Source: CAZYMF01 sp964648215
GTDB lineage: Bacteria > Desulfobacterota > Binatia > HRBIN30 > JACQVA1
Length of the DNA: 26,142 nt
Direction of reading: 5' to 3'
Assembly (NCBI GenBank): GCA_964648215.1
Contig: CAZYMF010000053.1
Location: 1 to 26,142, forward strand
Below, piece after piece: positions 6,737 to 13,955 of this stretch; position 1 is the first letter of the stretch; each line of letters opens with the position of its first letter. The position numbers were made by a program, and so were the translations under genes. A model generated the notes under the pieces. It worked only from the letters and a program-made list of their open reading frames with translations, was not told where the DNA came from and did not search any database.

Positions 6737-8211
6737 GCCAGTGGAGCGGGCCGAAGAGAATGGAGAACCGGGAACCGGGAATCACGAATGGAGAGCCGGC
6801 CAACGGCCGCCACGTGCACCTCATCGCCATCTGCGGCGTGGCGATGGCCGCGCTCGCCGGCATGCTGAAGCAGCGGGGCTATCGGGTGACCGGATCGGAC
6901 GAGAACGTCTATCCGCCGATGAGCACCCTGCTCGAGCGCTGGGGGATTCCGATCCGGCCGGGCTTCCGCGCCGACAACCTCGCCGATCGACCCGACCTGG
7001 TCGTCGTCGGCAACAAGGTGTCGCGCGACAACCCCGAGGTGCAGGCGTTGCTGGCCAGCGGCCTGCGCTACGTGTCGCTGCCGCAGGCGCTGGGCGAGCT
7101 GTTCCTCGCCGGCAAGCGCTCGGTGGTGGTGGCGGGAACGCACGGCAAGACGACGTCGACGGCGATGCTCGCCTGGGTGCTGGAGCGAGCCGGCCGCGAC
7201 CCGAGCGTCCTGGTCGGCGGCGAGGCGAAGAACTTCGGCGGCAACTTCAAGCTCGGCGGCGGCGAGCACTTCGTCATCGAAGGCGACGAGTACGACACCG
7301 CCTTCTTCGACAAGGGACCGAAGTTTCTGCACTACCGGCCGCAGGCGCTGCTGCTGACGGCGGTCGAGTTCGACCACGCCGACATCTACCGCGACCTCGA
7401 CCACGTGAAGTCGGCGTTCCGCAAGCTGATCGAGATTCTACCGGCCGGGGCGCCGCTGGCGGTGGCGGCGGATTTCCCACACGCCCTCGCCGTGGCGCGG
7501 CGCGAGGGTCTGCAACCGGAGAGCTTCGGCGTCGCCGCCGGCGCCGACTGGCGGATCGAGAACCTGCGCGCCGCCGACGGCGAGACCAGCTTCGATATCG
7601 TCCACAAGGGGCGGCACGAGGGCACGGCGACGTTGCGCGTTCCCGGGGCCATCAACGCCCGCAACGCGCTCGGCGTCTACATCATCGCCCGCCGCCTCGG
7701 CCTCGGCAGCGAGGAGATCCTGCCCGGGCTGCGCGGCTTCGCCGGCGTGGCGCGGCGCCAGGAGCTGGTCGGCGAGTTCGGCGGCGTGACGGTGATCGAC
7801 GACTTCGCGCATCATCCCACGGCGGTGGCCGGAGCCATCGGGGCGATGCGGCAGAGCTACCCGGGGCGGCGACTGTGGGCGGTGTTCGAGCCGCGGTCGA
7901 ACACCAGTCGGCGCAAGGTCTTTCAGCACGACTACGTCGAGGCGTTCAGCGCCGCCGATCGGGTCATCATCGGCGGCGTGTTTCAGAAGTCGACGGACGC
8001 CGTCGGCGCCGACGAGCTGTTCTCGCCCGAGCAGCTCTCGCGCGAGCTCAACGTCCGCGGCGTCGAGGCGCGCGCCTTCCCCGAGATCGACACCATCCTC
8101 GTGGCTCTCTGCCGCAACGCCAGGCCCGGCGACGTGATCCTGCTGATGTCGAACGGGAGCTTCGGCGGCTTGCGCGACAAGCTGGCGGCGGCCCTGGGCG
8201 AAGGCGCCTGA
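6733..8211 (+). CDS. mpl: UDP-N-acetylmuramate:L-alanyl-gamma-D-glutamyl-meso-DAP ligase
   Basis: A 492-residue Mur-ligase-family enzyme that attaches recovered murein tripeptide to UDP-MurNAc with ATP. HVHLIAICGVAMAALAGML is the N-terminal UDP-binding motif, VVAGTHGKTTSTAM the P-loop (Lys139), and DDFAHHPTAV the C-terminal domain block. The stretch EGDEYDTAFFDKGPKF is characteristic of Mpl; MurC has a different sequence here. The start ATG overlaps the previous stop. The first 25-30 residues are not conserved in the family and are encoded by a heptamer array (6756-6797), so the natural N-terminus may have been replaced or extended. ATG 6760 is an alternative start. The neighbour ldcA makes its substrate. 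Confidence 0.93.
   Translation: MSQWSGPKRMENREPGITNGEPANGRHVHLIAICGVAMAALAGMLKQRGYRVTGSDENVYPPMSTLLERWGIPIRPGFRADNLADRPDLVVVGNKVSRDNPEVQALLASGLRYVSLPQALGELFLAGKRSVVVAGTHGKTTSTAMLAWVLERAGRDPSVLVGGEAKNFGGNFKLGGGEHFVIEGDEYDTAFFDKGPKFLHYRPQALLLTAVEFDHADIYRDLDHVKSAFRKLIEILPAGAPLAVAADFPHALAVARREGLQPESFGVAAGADWRIENLRAADGETSFDIVHKGRHEGTATLRVPGAINARNALGVYIIARRLGLGSEEILPGLRGFAGVARRQELVGEFGGVTVIDDFAHHPTAVAGAIGAMRQSYPGRRLWAVFEPRSNTSRRKVFQHDYVEAFSAADRVIIGGVFQKSTDAVGADELFSPEQLSRELNVRGVEARAFPEIDTILVALCRNARPGDVILLMSNGSFGGLRDKLAAALGEGA
6756..6797 (+). repeat. Six tandem heptamers inside the 5' end of mpl
   Basis: Six consecutive 7-nt units of consensus GRGAAYS: GAGAATG, GAGAACC, GGGAACC, GGGAATC, ACGAATG, GAGAGCC. 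The 42-nt total keeps the reading frame (14 codons). The array encodes the Met-Glu-Asn-Arg-Glu-Pro-Gly region ahead of the conserved Mpl start. It is the same class as the intergenic arrays but here it is translated. Confidence 0.75.
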
Positions 8212-8212
8212 C

Positions 8213-8240
8213 CCCGAACGGAAAACTTTTCCTCGGGTTT
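8213..8240 (+). terminator. Likely intrinsic terminator of the mpl operon
   Basis: CCCGA (8213-8217) pairs with TCGGG (8233-8237), and GGAAAA (8220-8225) pairs with TTTTCC (8227-8232), with an AC bulge on the left side, followed by TTT. It starts 2 nt after the mpl stop. The T-run is short, so efficiency is uncertain. Confidence 0.55.
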
Positions 8241-8308
8241 GGGTTAGCACCTGCTGTGCAGGGAACCACCCATCGCGCATCTTTCCCGAAAGCCGACCAA
8301 AACTCTCG

Positions 8309-8337
8309 TTGACAGGGGGGCCGTTGCTTCCTACAGT
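8309..8337 (+). promoter_or_regulatory. Near-consensus sigma-70 promoter, apparently leaderless
   Basis: TTGACA (8309-8314) is a perfect -35 box, followed by a 17-nt spacer and TACAGT (8332-8337). The expected transcription start near 8343-8346 falls on or next to the ATG at 8346, and no ribosome site lies between. The downstream mRNA would therefore have essentially no leader. Confidence 0.7.
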
Positions 8338-8345
8338 GCGGCCCC

Positions 8346-8888
8346 ATGGCCGGCCTTTCGAGGCGGAAACCGCGAATCGCAACCCGTTTGGGCGCTGTGG
8401 CCCTAGCCGTTCTACTCGGCAGCTACGCCGCCGCCCAGACGGTGTACAAGTGGACCGATGACGACGGGGTCGTGCACTTCGCGGACAACCCGCCGCCGCG
8501 CGGCATGCAGTACGAGAAGCGCGACGTTCCACCACCGCCAACGGCCGCCGAGGCAAGCGCTGGCGAGGCTGGCCCGGCTGGCGCGCCGGCGGAGAAGTTC
8601 GAGGGTCCGGCGCGGGTGATCCTCATCAGCAACGACTCCTTCCCCAGCGGAGACAACAGCCGCCACGTCATCGGCGTGGTCAAGAACGTCGGCGGTGACA
8701 GCGCCGCCAACGTCCGCGTCACCGTCCGCATCACGGATAGCCAGGGGAACGAGTGCGACTCCGAAGACATCAGCGTCGCCCCCTCCGCGCTCGATCCGGG
8801 CGCCTCCGGGAACTTCGACACGACGATCGACAGCCCATGCTTCGCCGACGGCGGCGGCAACGTCGACGCCGCGCCGAAGTGGGAATGA
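8346..8888 (+). CDS. Secreted DUF4124 protein with FxLYD-like C-terminal domain
   Basis: A 180-residue exported protein. Residues 1-31 form a signal peptide (basic SRRKPR, hydrophobic core, AAA cut site). The mature start VYKWTDDDGVVHFADNPP is a DUF4124 domain, a small beta domain of envelope proteins with unknown function. After a Pro/Ala-rich linker, residues 95-160 (HVIGVVKNVGG, NVRVTVRITDSQGN, LDPGASGNF) look like an FxLYD or CARDB-type beta sandwich. Two Cys (in NECDSED and DSPCFAD) could form a disulphide in the periplasm. The start is fixed by the signal peptide: it is the only Met before it. No ribosome site is present and the promoter abuts the start codon. It converges on the minus-strand gene at 9054. 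Confidence 0.85.
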   Translation: MAGLSRRKPRIATRLGAVALAVLLGSYAAAQTVYKWTDDDGVVHFADNPPPRGMQYEKRDVPPPPTAAEASAGEAGPAGAPAEKFEGPARVILISNDSFPSGDNSRHVIGVVKNVGGDSAANVRVTVRITDSQGNECDSEDISVAPSALDPGASGNFDTTIDSPCFADGGGNVDAAPKWE

Positions 8889-8904
8889 TTCGGCAAAGCT
8901 CAGT

Positions 8905-9043
8905 AGTTGATAGTCAGTGGTTCATAGTCAATAGTTGATGGTTAATGGTTAATAGTTGATGGTCGATAGTTCAAGGCTCGGTGGTCCTCCACGTACCGAC
9001 AGTTGACCATCGGCTAGCAACTCTCGACTGTCAGCTATCGACT
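8905..9043. repeat. Inverted heptamer arrays filling a convergent gap
   Basis: Ten consecutive heptamers of consensus RGTYRAT occupy 8905-8974 (for example AGTTGAT, GGTTAAT, GGTCGAT). After a 27-nt spacer, six heptamers of the same consensus in the opposite orientation occupy 9002-9043 (AGTCGAT, AGTTGCT and others on the minus strand). The frame of seven is kept without a slip in each arm. The unit is far more AT-rich than its surroundings and fills most of the 165-nt gap between two convergent stop codons. Confidence 0.88.
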
Positions 9044-9053
9044 TCTTCTTTCC

Positions 9054-9488
9054 TCACCACCGATATCGGATGCTGGCACCGATATCGCCGGGCCTGAGGA
9101 GTTCGATCTGTAGGCCCGGCTGCGACGGTCCCGAGTCCCCGAAGTTGAACGGCGAACGGTCGAGCAGCCGGCCCAGTCGATCCATCGCCCCGGGGGGTTC
9201 GGCCGCCGGTCGGACCGCCGCGTGCACCACCAGGTCGAGCCCGTGGGGGGAGGGCTCGAACAGGGCCCCCACCCCGGCCACACCGAAGCCGAAACGCCAG
9301 GTGTCCAGAGAGGAGGGGATCTCGACCTTGACGCTGACCGGGATGCGCACGCGCTCGCCGCGCACCGCCAGCGGGTCCGCTGCCTGCGCACAGGCGGCGG
9401 CGACGAGCAGCATTGGAACTACCCAACGCAGCCGCGGCCGCACGCGATTGATCCGTGAGAAAATGTCCGTTGGCGTCACCTGCCCCAC
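9054..9488 (-). CDS. Small exported protein of unknown function
   Basis: A 144-residue protein that I do not recognise. Residues 15-37 have a basic stretch (RVRPRLR), a hydrophobic core (WVVPMLLVAAACA) and an AQA cut-site-like end, so it is probably exported through a long signal peptide. The mature part alternates polar and hydrophobic residues (VRIPVSVKVEIP, GLDLVVHAAV, GLQIELL) and ends in GASIRYRW. A terminal aromatic after an amphipathic strand is the pattern of outer-membrane beta-barrel C-termini, but the protein is short for a barrel. The start is a GTG at 9488 with no clear ribosome site, so the true start is uncertain. It follows nfo by 95 nt on the same strand. Confidence 0.5.
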   Translation of the reverse strand: MGQVTPTDIFSRINRVRPRLRWVVPMLLVAAACAQAADPLAVRGERVRIPVSVKVEIPSSLDTWRFGFGVAGVGALFEPSPHGLDLVVHAAVRPAAEPPGAMDRLGRLLDRSPFNFGDSGPSQPGLQIELLRPGDIGASIRYRW

Positions 9489-9583
9489 GCTGGAGCAAAT
9501 CGCATGGTGAGGCGCCGCCCACCATTTTGCCAGGACTTTTCGCCGAGGATCGATCGTGTCGTCAGAAATCTACCGTGACACGC

Positions 9584-10405
9584 TCAATTCTTCTGACGGA
9601 GGAAGGAGATCCCACGCAGCGCGGCCGCCGCGGAGACCTCGAGAATCAACGGCAGCTCGGCAAAGGCCGGATGGCCGACGATGGCCAACAGACCGTCGCC
9701 GATCGTCCCTTCTCCCGGAGCGGCGTGGCGATCGCGGTGGCCGCCGCAGGGAACCTGGCAATCGTTGAGGTGAAACCCGACCAGGCGTTCGAGCAGCGCC
9801 TCCTGCGCCAGGGCATCGGCCAGCTGCTCGCCCGCGTGCGCGTGGGCGAGATCGAACCCGGCCGCATGCAGGTGGCAGGTATCGATCAAGACCGCGAGCT
9901 GCGCCGGGGCGGCGCCGACGTCTCGCACCAGGCGTCCGATCTCCCACAGCTCCTGCCCGATCTCGCTGCCCTCGCAGCTGTTCTCGATGACGGCGCAAGC
10001 GCCGGCCGGCATGCGCTCGAGCACCTGGCTCAGCTTGCGCGCCGCCTCGCGCAACGCCGCTTCGAGATCGCCATGGCCCTTGACGTAGCCCACGTGGAAA
10101 CACACGCCGGCGAGCCCGAGCTGCTGCGCCAGCTTCAGATCCCCGACCAGGCTCGAGACGGAAGCGTTGCGTATGCGGCCCTCGGGGCTCGCCAGGTTGG
10201 TCAGCAACGTGGCGTGCACCAGGCCCCACAGCGACCGTCCTGCCGCCGCCGCGCGATAGGCCGCCTGGTCGGCCTCCTCGGGGATGCCGTCCTTTCCAAA
10301 ACGCTGCGGGTTGCGCAGCGTGGTCTGGAAGGCGTCGAGGCCGGCCGCCTGCAAGGTAGCCGGGATCGACGCCAGCGGCGGATCGATGTGCAGGGCCGGC
10401 CGCAT
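9584..10405 (-). CDS. nfo: Deoxyribonuclease IV (AP endonuclease, Nfo family)
   Basis: A 273-residue TIM-barrel protein of the AP endonuclease 2 family, close to the usual length of about 280. It cuts DNA 5' of abasic sites in base excision repair. The zinc-ligand positions of E. coli Nfo can be matched in order: His in LVHATLLTNLASP, His in FHVGYVKG, Glu in VIENSCEG, Asp and His in IDTCHLHAAGFD, His in GFHLNDC, Asp and His in HRDRHAAPGEGTIG, and Glu in LILEV. A functional enzyme is therefore likely. The ENSCEG segment differs from the common ETTAGQG form, so this is a divergent branch. The ATG at 10405 lies 9 nt after the MAPEG stop, suggesting a shared transcript. Confidence 0.9.
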   Translation of the reverse strand: MRPALHIDPPLASIPATLQAAGLDAFQTTLRNPQRFGKDGIPEEADQAAYRAAAAGRSLWGLVHATLLTNLASPEGRIRNASVSSLVGDLKLAQQLGLAGVCFHVGYVKGHGDLEAALREAARKLSQVLERMPAGACAVIENSCEGSEIGQELWEIGRLVRDVGAAPAQLAVLIDTCHLHAAGFDLAHAHAGEQLADALAQEALLERLVGFHLNDCQVPCGGHRDRHAAPGEGTIGDGLLAIVGHPAFAELPLILEVSAAAALRGISFLRQKN

Positions 10406-10414
10406 CCGTCGAAC

Positions 10415-10852
10415 CTACATCAACGAGATCAGAGTGCTCAGGGTCATCAGGAGCATGAGCACCAGGCCGACCGTGAAGGCAATGGTACGCTGCGGCTGGC
10501 GTTGCCGGATGTAGAAGACGCTGTGCAGCACCCGGGCCGTCGCGAAGCCGACCAGGTAGATCCGCGCCATGAACATCGACGGCTGGGTCAGACAGTAGAA
10601 CAAGGCGACGCCGAAGAAGGGCAGGATGTTCTCGAGGTCGTTGCGGTGCGCCCGACGCGCGCGCTCGACGTCCTCGTCCGCTTCCTGCGGCGGCAGACCC
10701 TGGAGCTGGTAGTCCTCCGGGGTCGCGTAGACACCGCGGCGAATGCGGATCGTGCTGGTGTAGCTGCCCACCGCAACCATCTTCAGCACGAGAACCAGAT
10801 AGACGACCCCGAGCAGCTGCAGAGCCGGGTTGTGTGCCAGCAACGCGTCCAT
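10415..10852 (-). CDS. MAPEG family membrane protein
   Basis: A 145-residue protein with four predicted membrane helices. The family signature ERARRAHRNDLENILPF matches the MGST1/PGES branch of MAPEG proteins (membrane-associated proteins in eicosanoid and glutathione metabolism), where this stretch contributes to the glutathione site. In bacteria such proteins are thought to act as membrane glutathione transferases or peroxidases, but the substrate is rarely known. A strong GGGAGG ribosome site precedes the ATG at 10852. It lies between the lytic transglycosylase gene (79-nt gap) and nfo (9-nt gap) on the minus strand. Confidence 0.9.
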   Translation of the reverse strand: MDALLAHNPALQLLGVVYLVLVLKMVAVGSYTSTIRIRRGVYATPEDYQLQGLPPQEADEDVERARRAHRNDLENILPFFGVALFYCLTQPSMFMARIYLVGFATARVLHSVFYIRQRQPQRTIAFTVGLVLMLLMTLSTLISLM

Positions 10853-10931
10853 GATGTACCTCCCCGCCCAAGCATGGGCTCGGACTCTCTTAACACAGGT
10901 TGCCGGCCCAGTGGCAAAACGGCCGCGCGGA

Positions 10932-13028
10932 TCACGGCGCCGGCGCGTAGAGCTGGCGGTACTGGCGGTAGCCGGCGATCACCCGCTTCACGTAGTCGCG
11001 GGTTTCCCGGTAGCTGATCGATTCGACGAACTCGTCTCCGTCCGGGCCGGGAGACCGTCGCTCCCACTTGCGCACCGCCGCGACGCCGCCGTTGTAGGCG
11101 GCCAGCGCCTTGACCCGGTCGCCGTCGAACCGGGCCAGGAGCTGCGCCAGGTAGGTCGTTCCCAGGGAGATATTGCGCTGCGGGTCGTAGAGCTCGGCCA
11201 TCGTCACCGGCTCGCCGGCAACCCGGCGCGCGGTGCCCGGCAGCAGCTGCATCAGACCGCGCGCGTTGGCCGGCGAGCGCGCCTGCGGATCGTAGAGACT
11301 CTCCTGCCGGATGAGGGCGGCAACCAGAAGCGGATCGAGGCCGTGGGCGGTGGACTCGTGCCGGACCTCGGGCCAGAAACCGAGGGGATAGAGAATGCGC
11401 TGACGTTCCTCCGCGTCCAGGCCGGCCTGCCCGCCGAGCCGGCGCAGCAACCGGATGGCGGCCCCCTCGCCGTCGACGACCGGATACCAGCGCAGCAACC
11501 GTCGCAGGGCCGAAACATCCTGGCGGTGGTCGCGCTCGTAGGCCGCCAGCTCGATGCGCGCCAGCGACGGCAGACCCGCCGCCTTGAGCTCGATGGCCCG
11601 ATCGAAATGGAAGTCGGGCCGCGGCGGAACGACCACCGTATCGACCGGCACGGCGACCGGCGACAGGGCCGCGGACGACGGCAGCGCGAGACGTCGTTCG
11701 GCCCACATCGCGTAGTAGCTGGTGGGAGCCTCGGCCCGGATGCGCCGGTAGATGTTGCCGGCAGCCGTTGTCCGCCCGAGGTGATCGAGCGCACGCGCCT
11801 GCCAGTAGAGCGCGTCGGCACAGGGCGCCACCGAGCGGCAGCGGGCGAGCGAGGCGAAGCTCCTCTCCGCCGCTTGCCACTGTGAGGCGCGGTAGTAGAT
11901 CCAACCCACGCGCCAGCGCGCCCCGCGCGCCAGCGGATCACGCGGCGCCTCGCGCGCGAGCCGGCGGTACGCGGCGAGCGCGCGACTGGTCTTGCCGGCA
12001 TGCTCGTGAATGCGGCCGATCGCGTACAGCGCCTCGGTCCGTTGCCTGGCCCGCCGATAGTGGCGTCGCAGGCCCTCGAACTCCGCCAACGCCTCAACGT
12101 CGCGATCGCGATTCCACAAGATCGTGCCGATCCGGAACACGGTCGCCGCCGCCAACGCGCTGCCGGCTTCGGCGCGGACGACGGCGCGCAGGGCCGCGAT
12201 CGCGTCATCGACGCGGCGCAGCCCGAGCAGGGCCTGCGCCCGCAGGCGCAGCACCTCGGCGCGGTCCTCGCGGCGACTCGACAACAGACGCTGCGCCACC
12301 TGATCCGCCGTCGTGTAGTCGTGCTCGCCCACCAGCAGGCGCAGCTCTTCGACCAGATCGGCCCCGGTCGGCTCGAGATCGGGGTGGGCGGCGCGGAGCC
12401 GCTGCAGCTCGGCCTTTGCGGCCAGCGCGATCTTCTCCCCCGGCGCGTTGCGGCGAAGATCCTGCAGCAGTCGCGCCGCTTCGTAGACGTTGCCGGTGTC
12501 GATCTCCAGGCGGGCCAGCTCGAGAGTGGCGCGGTGGGCGATGGCGGCGCTCGAACCCGCGGCGGCGGTGCGCAAGGCGTCACCGGCCCGCCGCGGATGG
12601 TGCAGCGACATCTCCACGCGTCCGAGCGCCAGGGCGGCCGCGTCTCTCTTCACGCTGCGCGGGTACTCGGCGATCAGCCGCCGCAGAGGCGCAACCGCGT
12701 CGGCCGCCTGACCCGAGGAGGCCAGCGCCCGCCCGAGGTAGAAGAGGTGGTAGTCGGCCAGCGCGGGGTAGCTCTGCAGCAGGGATTGAAAACGCGGCAC
12801 CGCCGCCGCATAGCGCCTGTGCCGCAGCAGCAGCACGGCATCGGCAAAGGCGACCCGTTGCTCCGGCGAGGGTGGCGGCGGGATCGCCGCCGGCGAGGGC
12901 GCCGTGGCCGGGAGGGCGGCCGCGGGCAGCAGGCCGCAGGACGCCAACACCCCGGCGAGCCCGATCAACCCAACCACCGCCGCCAGTCGTCGCACTCCGT
13001 ATGGGTAGCATATCCACGGCGGCTCCAA
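10932..13028 (-). CDS. slt: Slt-type soluble lytic transglycosylase, lipoprotein
   Basis: A 698-residue murein-cleaving enzyme. The start carries a lipoprotein signal with lipobox L-A-S-C (Cys31), so it is probably anchored by lipid in the periplasm. Residues 55-500 consist of helical TPR-like repeats, forming the ring seen in Slt70. The C-terminal catalytic domain (about 555-690) has Glu576 in LIRQESLYDP, then ARGLMQLLPGTAR and ALAAYNGG, the three classical SLT motifs. It cuts the MurNAc-GlcNAc bond to give anhydro-muropeptides, the source of peptides recycled by LdcA and Mpl. The start chosen is a TTG at 13028; the alternative GTG at 12995 still leaves a lipoprotein signal. Neither has a good ribosome site, and a palindromic element lies 15 nt upstream. 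Confidence 0.93.
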   Translation of the reverse strand: MEPPWICYPYGVRRLAAVVGLIGLAGVLASCGLLPAAALPATAPSPAAIPPPPSPEQRVAFADAVLLLRHRRYAAAVPRFQSLLQSYPALADYHLFYLGRALASSGQAADAVAPLRRLIAEYPRSVKRDAAALALGRVEMSLHHPRRAGDALRTAAAGSSAAIAHRATLELARLEIDTGNVYEAARLLQDLRRNAPGEKIALAAKAELQRLRAAHPDLEPTGADLVEELRLLVGEHDYTTADQVAQRLLSSRREDRAEVLRLRAQALLGLRRVDDAIAALRAVVRAEAGSALAAATVFRIGTILWNRDRDVEALAEFEGLRRHYRRARQRTEALYAIGRIHEHAGKTSRALAAYRRLAREAPRDPLARGARWRVGWIYYRASQWQAAERSFASLARCRSVAPCADALYWQARALDHLGRTTAAGNIYRRIRAEAPTSYYAMWAERRLALPSSAALSPVAVPVDTVVVPPRPDFHFDRAIELKAAGLPSLARIELAAYERDHRQDVSALRRLLRWYPVVDGEGAAIRLLRRLGGQAGLDAEERQRILYPLGFWPEVRHESTAHGLDPLLVAALIRQESLYDPQARSPANARGLMQLLPGTARRVAGEPVTMAELYDPQRNISLGTTYLAQLLARFDGDRVKALAAYNGGVAAVRKWERRSPGPDGDEFVESISYRETRDYVKRVIAGYRQYRQLYAPAP

Positions 13029-13042
13029 AATGTCGTCGGGGC

Positions 13043-13244
13043 TAGGGGGTTACGGGGTTAGCCGCCCGTTGAAAAACGCGAAGACACCCTTCGACAAGCT
13101 CAGAGTGAGCGGGAAAAGTCCTTTGAAATCAGGGTGGGGCTCCGCTCATGCTGAGCCTGTCGAAGCATCGGGTGGGGTTTTTCAACGGGCTGCCCAGGGG
13201 GAAGAAGGAAACGGCCGCGAATCCGCTAACCCCGCAACCCCCTA
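13043..13244. mobile_element. 202-bp nested palindromic element between divergent genes
   Basis: Three inverted repeats are nested. The outer arms TAGGGGGTTACGGGGTTAGC (13043-13062) and 13225-13244 match at 19 of 20 positions and each contains two octamers (GGGGGTTA-like). The middle arms GCCCGTTGAAAAAC (13064-13077) and 13177-13190 are perfect. The inner arms, CTTCGACAAGCTCAG-type at 13089-13112 and 13142-13165, form a long near-perfect stem and resemble a REP-like hairpin common in many bacterial genomes. No gene is inside. It lies 15 nt from the slt start and about 100 nt before maf. MITE-like origin is inferred. Confidence 0.75.
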
Positions 13245-13349
13245 TTCATCGCTGCCGACAGGCAAACTGACCCGCTACCGTCGTCCCTCCGACATTGACA
13301 TCGCCGGAGGCTTCCGCCAACAAACCCGCATGCTCTCGTGGAGGGGGGA

Positions 13350-13955
13350 TTGAAGCCGGCACTGGTCCTGGCCTCGGCTTCGCCGCGACGGCGGGCGTTA
13401 CTCGCCGAGCTGGGTGTGGCGTTCGAGGTGCTGCCGAGCGACGTGCCGGAGCAACCGCGCCCGGGGGAGAGCCCGGGCGCGTTCGCCGTGCGGGTCGCAC
13501 ACGAGAAAGGACGCGAGGTGGCGGGCCGCCGGCCCGATCGCTGGGTGTTGGCGGCGGACACGGTCGTGGTCCTCGACGGCGAGATTCTGGGAAAGCCGCG
13601 CGATCGTGACGACGCGCGCCGCATGCTCCTTGCCCTTTCGGCAAGCGTGCATCACGTGCTGACCGCCGTGGCCCTGCTGGCGCCGTCCACGGACGCCGGC
13701 GAGGAGCTCCTGATCGAGAGCGAGGTGACGTTCCGGCGGCTCACCGGCGCCGAGATCGAGACCTATCTCGATTCGGGCGAGCCGTTCGACAAGGCCGGCG
13801 CTTACGCCATCCAGGGCGGCGCCGCCGATTTCGTCACCACCGTGGCCGGATCGTACACCAACGTCGTCGGCCTGCCGCTCGAAGAGCTGCGAGCCCTGCT
13901 GCGGCGCCACGGCCTGCTGGCGGCGGCGACAGGCACGGCGGAGTCGGCGCGGTGA
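13350..13955 (+). CDS. maf: Maf family nucleoside triphosphate pyrophosphatase
   Basis: A 201-residue cytoplasmic enzyme that hydrolyses dTTP/UTP or modified nucleotides to monophosphates, a house-cleaning role also linked to septum formation. Motifs: LVLASASPRRRALL at the N-terminus, LAADTVVVLDGEILGKP with the probable catalytic Asp, FDKAGAYAIQGGAADFV and GSYTNVVGLPLEEL. I chose the TTG at 13350 because GGAGGGGG lies 1-8 nt upstream and the resulting MKPALVLASASP is typical for the family; a GTG at 13338 would add four residues but has no ribosome site. The stop overlaps the GTG of yggS. A TTGACA at 13295-13300 has no good -10 box at the right distance. Confidence 0.93.
   Translation: MKPALVLASASPRRRALLAELGVAFEVLPSDVPEQPRPGESPGAFAVRVAHEKGREVAGRRPDRWVLAADTVVVLDGEILGKPRDRDDARRMLLALSASVHHVLTAVALLAPSTDAGEELLIESEVTFRRLTGAEIETYLDSGEPFDKAGAYAIQGGAADFVTTVAGSYTNVVGLPLEELRALLRRHGLLAAATGTAESAR

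Noticed and set aside
6733..8211. MurC instead of Mpl
   Set aside because: The EGDEYDTAFFDKGPKF block and the neighbour ldcA are characteristic of Mpl; MurC normally lies in the division cluster, absent here.
8905..9043. Possible CRISPR array
   Set aside because: Units are 7 nt with no spacers and there are no cas genes; the two arms are inverted, unlike a CRISPR.
9031..9525. Alternative 164-codon minus-strand frame over the small exported protein
   Set aside because: Arg/Gly/Ala-rich composition typical of a shadow frame in GC-rich DNA; no signal peptide.
13295..13323. TTGACA as a promoter for maf
   Set aside because: At a 17-nt spacer the -10 position reads CAACAA, too far from consensus to call.
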